Shown here: in pieces, positions 5,008 to 6,282 of the stretch | Numbering within the stretch: the first letter of the stretch is position 1 | Layout of the letters: every line of letters begins with the position of its first letter | Assembly: GCA_947487925.1 (NCBI GenBank) | Contig: CANLCA010000186.1 | Span: 1 to 6,282 of the forward strand | Length of the DNA: 6,282 nt | From: Verrucomicrobiales bacterium | Lineage (GTDB): Bacteria > Verrucomicrobiota > Verrucomicrobiia > Limisphaerales > F1-80-MAGS106 | Reading direction: 5' to 3' | The notes under the pieces: generated by a model | What the model saw: only the letters and a program-made list of their open reading frames with translations | The model's database searches: none | What the model was told of the DNA's origin: nothing | Program-made: the position numbers and the translations under genes

Positions 5008-6282
5008 TCATGCTAATTGTCTCTGAGCCAGTTCCGCAAAGGGGCCGGTTTGCTTAATCAATTCACTGTAAGATCCTGATTGCAAAAGCTTTCCATTTTG
5101 AACCACGAGGATCCTATCGGCATTGACAATCGTGCTTAGCCGGTGGGCAATCACGATTCTTGTCGCTTGCAGTCTTTCCAAACTACGGCTCACGATCGAC
5201 TGGGTTCGGTTGTCCAAGGCGCTTGTCGCCTCGTCGAAGATAAGAATTCGCGGCTTTGAAACGATCGCCCTCGCAATCATGAGACGCTGTCGTTGGCCCC
5301 CCGACAGGGTGCCAGCGCCTTCGCTCAACACGGTGTGCATTCCCATGGGCATCTGGTTGATATCCTCGTCCAGGCCGGCTTTTTGGGCGGCCTCCCATGC
5401 CTCTTCGATGGAGAGCTGGGCCGAGCCGACAATGTTCTGGTAGATGTCACCGGGCATTAACTTCCCGTTTTGGAGAACCACCCCCAACTGGCGACGCACG
5501 CTTTGGATGTCTAATCCCGCCAGATCCATGCCATCGTAGGAGATCGTTCCAAACTCGGGTTTGTCAAAGCCAAGTAAGAGGCGGATCAACGTGGATTTTC
5601 CGGATCCGGAGGGGCCCACCACCGCCACAAATTCCCCCGGGTGAATCTGGAAGCTCATGTCCTTGAGAACAAGGGGGCCGTCCGCCTTGTATCGAAAAGA
5701 GACGCGGCTGAGTTCGATTCGACCGCGCAAATCTCCCGGTTCAGCCTTGGCCTCGTTGACTTCGGGAAGGGTGAGCAGGATCGGCTTGGCACGTTCATAG
5801 AGTGGCACGGCGTGCAACAGCGAGATCAGGGCGTCGCTCAAATCCAGCATCGCGTAGAGAAAGGTGGTGAACGCGGCGCTGAAGGCGAGAAACATACCGG
5901 TCGAGATGGTCCCCCCCTGGAGGTAGACGATTCCCATGAACAGAGAGAGAGTGGTGATGATGGGATAGACTTCGCTGAAGACCCCGAACCGGTTGAATAT
6001 CGCAGCGGTTGTCAGGTGGAGTTTCTTTTGTGCGGCGAAGTTGCGCGCCCAGACGGCGTAGGCATGAACCTCCGCGCCAGCGACCCGCAACTTTGTGATG
6101 CCGGTGATGAATTGGAGCACCTGACCGGAGATTTTGCCCTGGAGATCATAAATGGGGCGTTGGTATCTCAAGCTCAGAAGGCTGACGACCACCGATAGCG
6201 CCACGTGTACGAGCACTAGGCCGGTCGCGATCAAGGCGAGAGGGATGCTGTAGTGAAACAAGAGGATGAAGTTGAAAATGGA
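5008..6282 (-). CDS. NHLP-type bacteriocin/peptide export ABC transporter, permease-ATPase subunit (N-terminus cut by window edge)
   Basis: An inner-membrane exporter half-transporter that would pump leader-bearing peptides using ATP. The last 424 residues are visible and the frame is open through the right edge. An internal TTG at 6261 is not a real start. The visible part begins in the transmembrane domain, with hydrophobic segments at about 10-37 and 105-121 and further ones to about 145. The intracellular motif GITKLRVAGAE matches the NHLP exporter family as I know it. The ATPase follows: Walker A GPSGSGKST (223-231), Q-loop Gln271 in GVVLQNG, signature LSGGQ (326-330), Walker B ILIFDE (346-351), D-loop SALD and H-loop His380 in IAHRLST. 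All catalytic residues are present. GDIYQNIVGSA, MPMGMHTVLSEG and the ending AELAQRQLA are strongly reminiscent of the second NHLP subunit, which usually lacks the C39 peptidase. No peptidase is visible here. The Ser-rich peptide gene directly downstream is the likely cargo. Confidence 0.88.
   Translation of the reverse strand, partial: SIFNFILLFHYSIPLALIATGLVLVHVALSVVVSLLSLRYQRPIYDLQGKISGQVLQFITGITKLRVAGAEVHAYAVWARNFAAQKKLHLTTAAIFNRFGVFSEVYPIITTLSLFMGIVYLQGGTISTGMFLAFSAAFTTFLYAMLDLSDALISLLHAVPLYERAKPILLTLPEVNEAKAEPGDLRGRIELSRVSFRYKADGPLVLKDMSFQIHPGEFVAVVGPSGSGKSTLIRLLLGFDKPEFGTISYDGMDLAGLDIQSVRRQLGVVLQNGKLMPGDIYQNIVGSAQLSIEEAWEAAQKAGLDEDINQMPMGMHTVLSEGAGTLSGGQRQRLMIARAIVSKPRILIFDEATSALDNRTQSIVSRSLERLQATRIVIAHRLSTIVNADRILVVQNGKLLQSGSYSELIKQTGPFAELAQRQLA

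Noticed and set aside
4638..5057. 139-residue plus-strand open frame opposite the peptide gene
   Set aside because: It spans a terminator-side structure, the peptide gene in reverse and the end of the transporter gene. It has no coherent domain or ribosome binding site. The minus-strand peptide has a clear leader/core organisation.
5641..6198. 185-residue plus-strand open frame
   Set aside because: Antisense to the clear ABC transporter. The composition is that of a shadow frame.

Overview
The window reads as a chromosomal segment of a moderately GC-rich Gram-negative bacterium. The NusA N-terminus (MNAEFLAVLDFWEREKGI), a short lipoprotein and a thioredoxin-like remnant resemble Verrucomicrobiota sequences as I remember them. 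That placement is an inference, not a database result. All intact genes lie on the minus strand, so the window is transcribed from right to left. The only plus-strand gene remnant is broken.

Left part (1-1826): a housekeeping transcription/translation block. nusA (491-1768) is followed after 81 bases by the start of infB (1-409, running off the left edge). A strong intrinsic-terminator structure (1797-1826) lies just upstream of the nusA start and downstream of candidate promoters. It is therefore placed like an attenuator in the nusA leader. No rimP-like gene precedes nusA here.

Middle part (1827-2702): mostly non-coding. It contains a plus-strand pseudogene (2255 to about 2625) in which the start of a short lipoprotein is joined in frame to the middle of a thioredoxin/TlpA-like domain with a WCPYC active site. 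The reading frame is then lost to a one-base deletion and a TAG codon.

Right part (2703-6282): the most interesting region, read right to left. First comes the C-terminal 424 residues of an NHLP-type peptide-exporting ABC transporter (permease plus ATPase). Next is a 52-residue gene (4674-4832), readable in full on the minus strand. It encodes a peptide with a charged leader ending in a Gly-Gly-type processing motif (KIAGGG) and a 30-residue core that is half serine, has no cysteine, and contains three x-S-S-[K/R]-S-G hexads. A nested stem and a perfect 14-bp inverted-repeat terminator follow. Last come two overlapping glycosyltransferase genes, one GT-B/GT4-like and one GT-A/GT8-like, sharing an ATGA junction.

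The simplest reading is a ribosomally made, leader-processed secreted peptide cassette. The adjacent glycosyltransferases raise the untested possibility that the serine-rich core is O-glycosylated. A lanthionine peptide is ruled out for this core because it has no cysteine. The transporter's upstream neighbours, and any other modification enzymes, lie outside the window.
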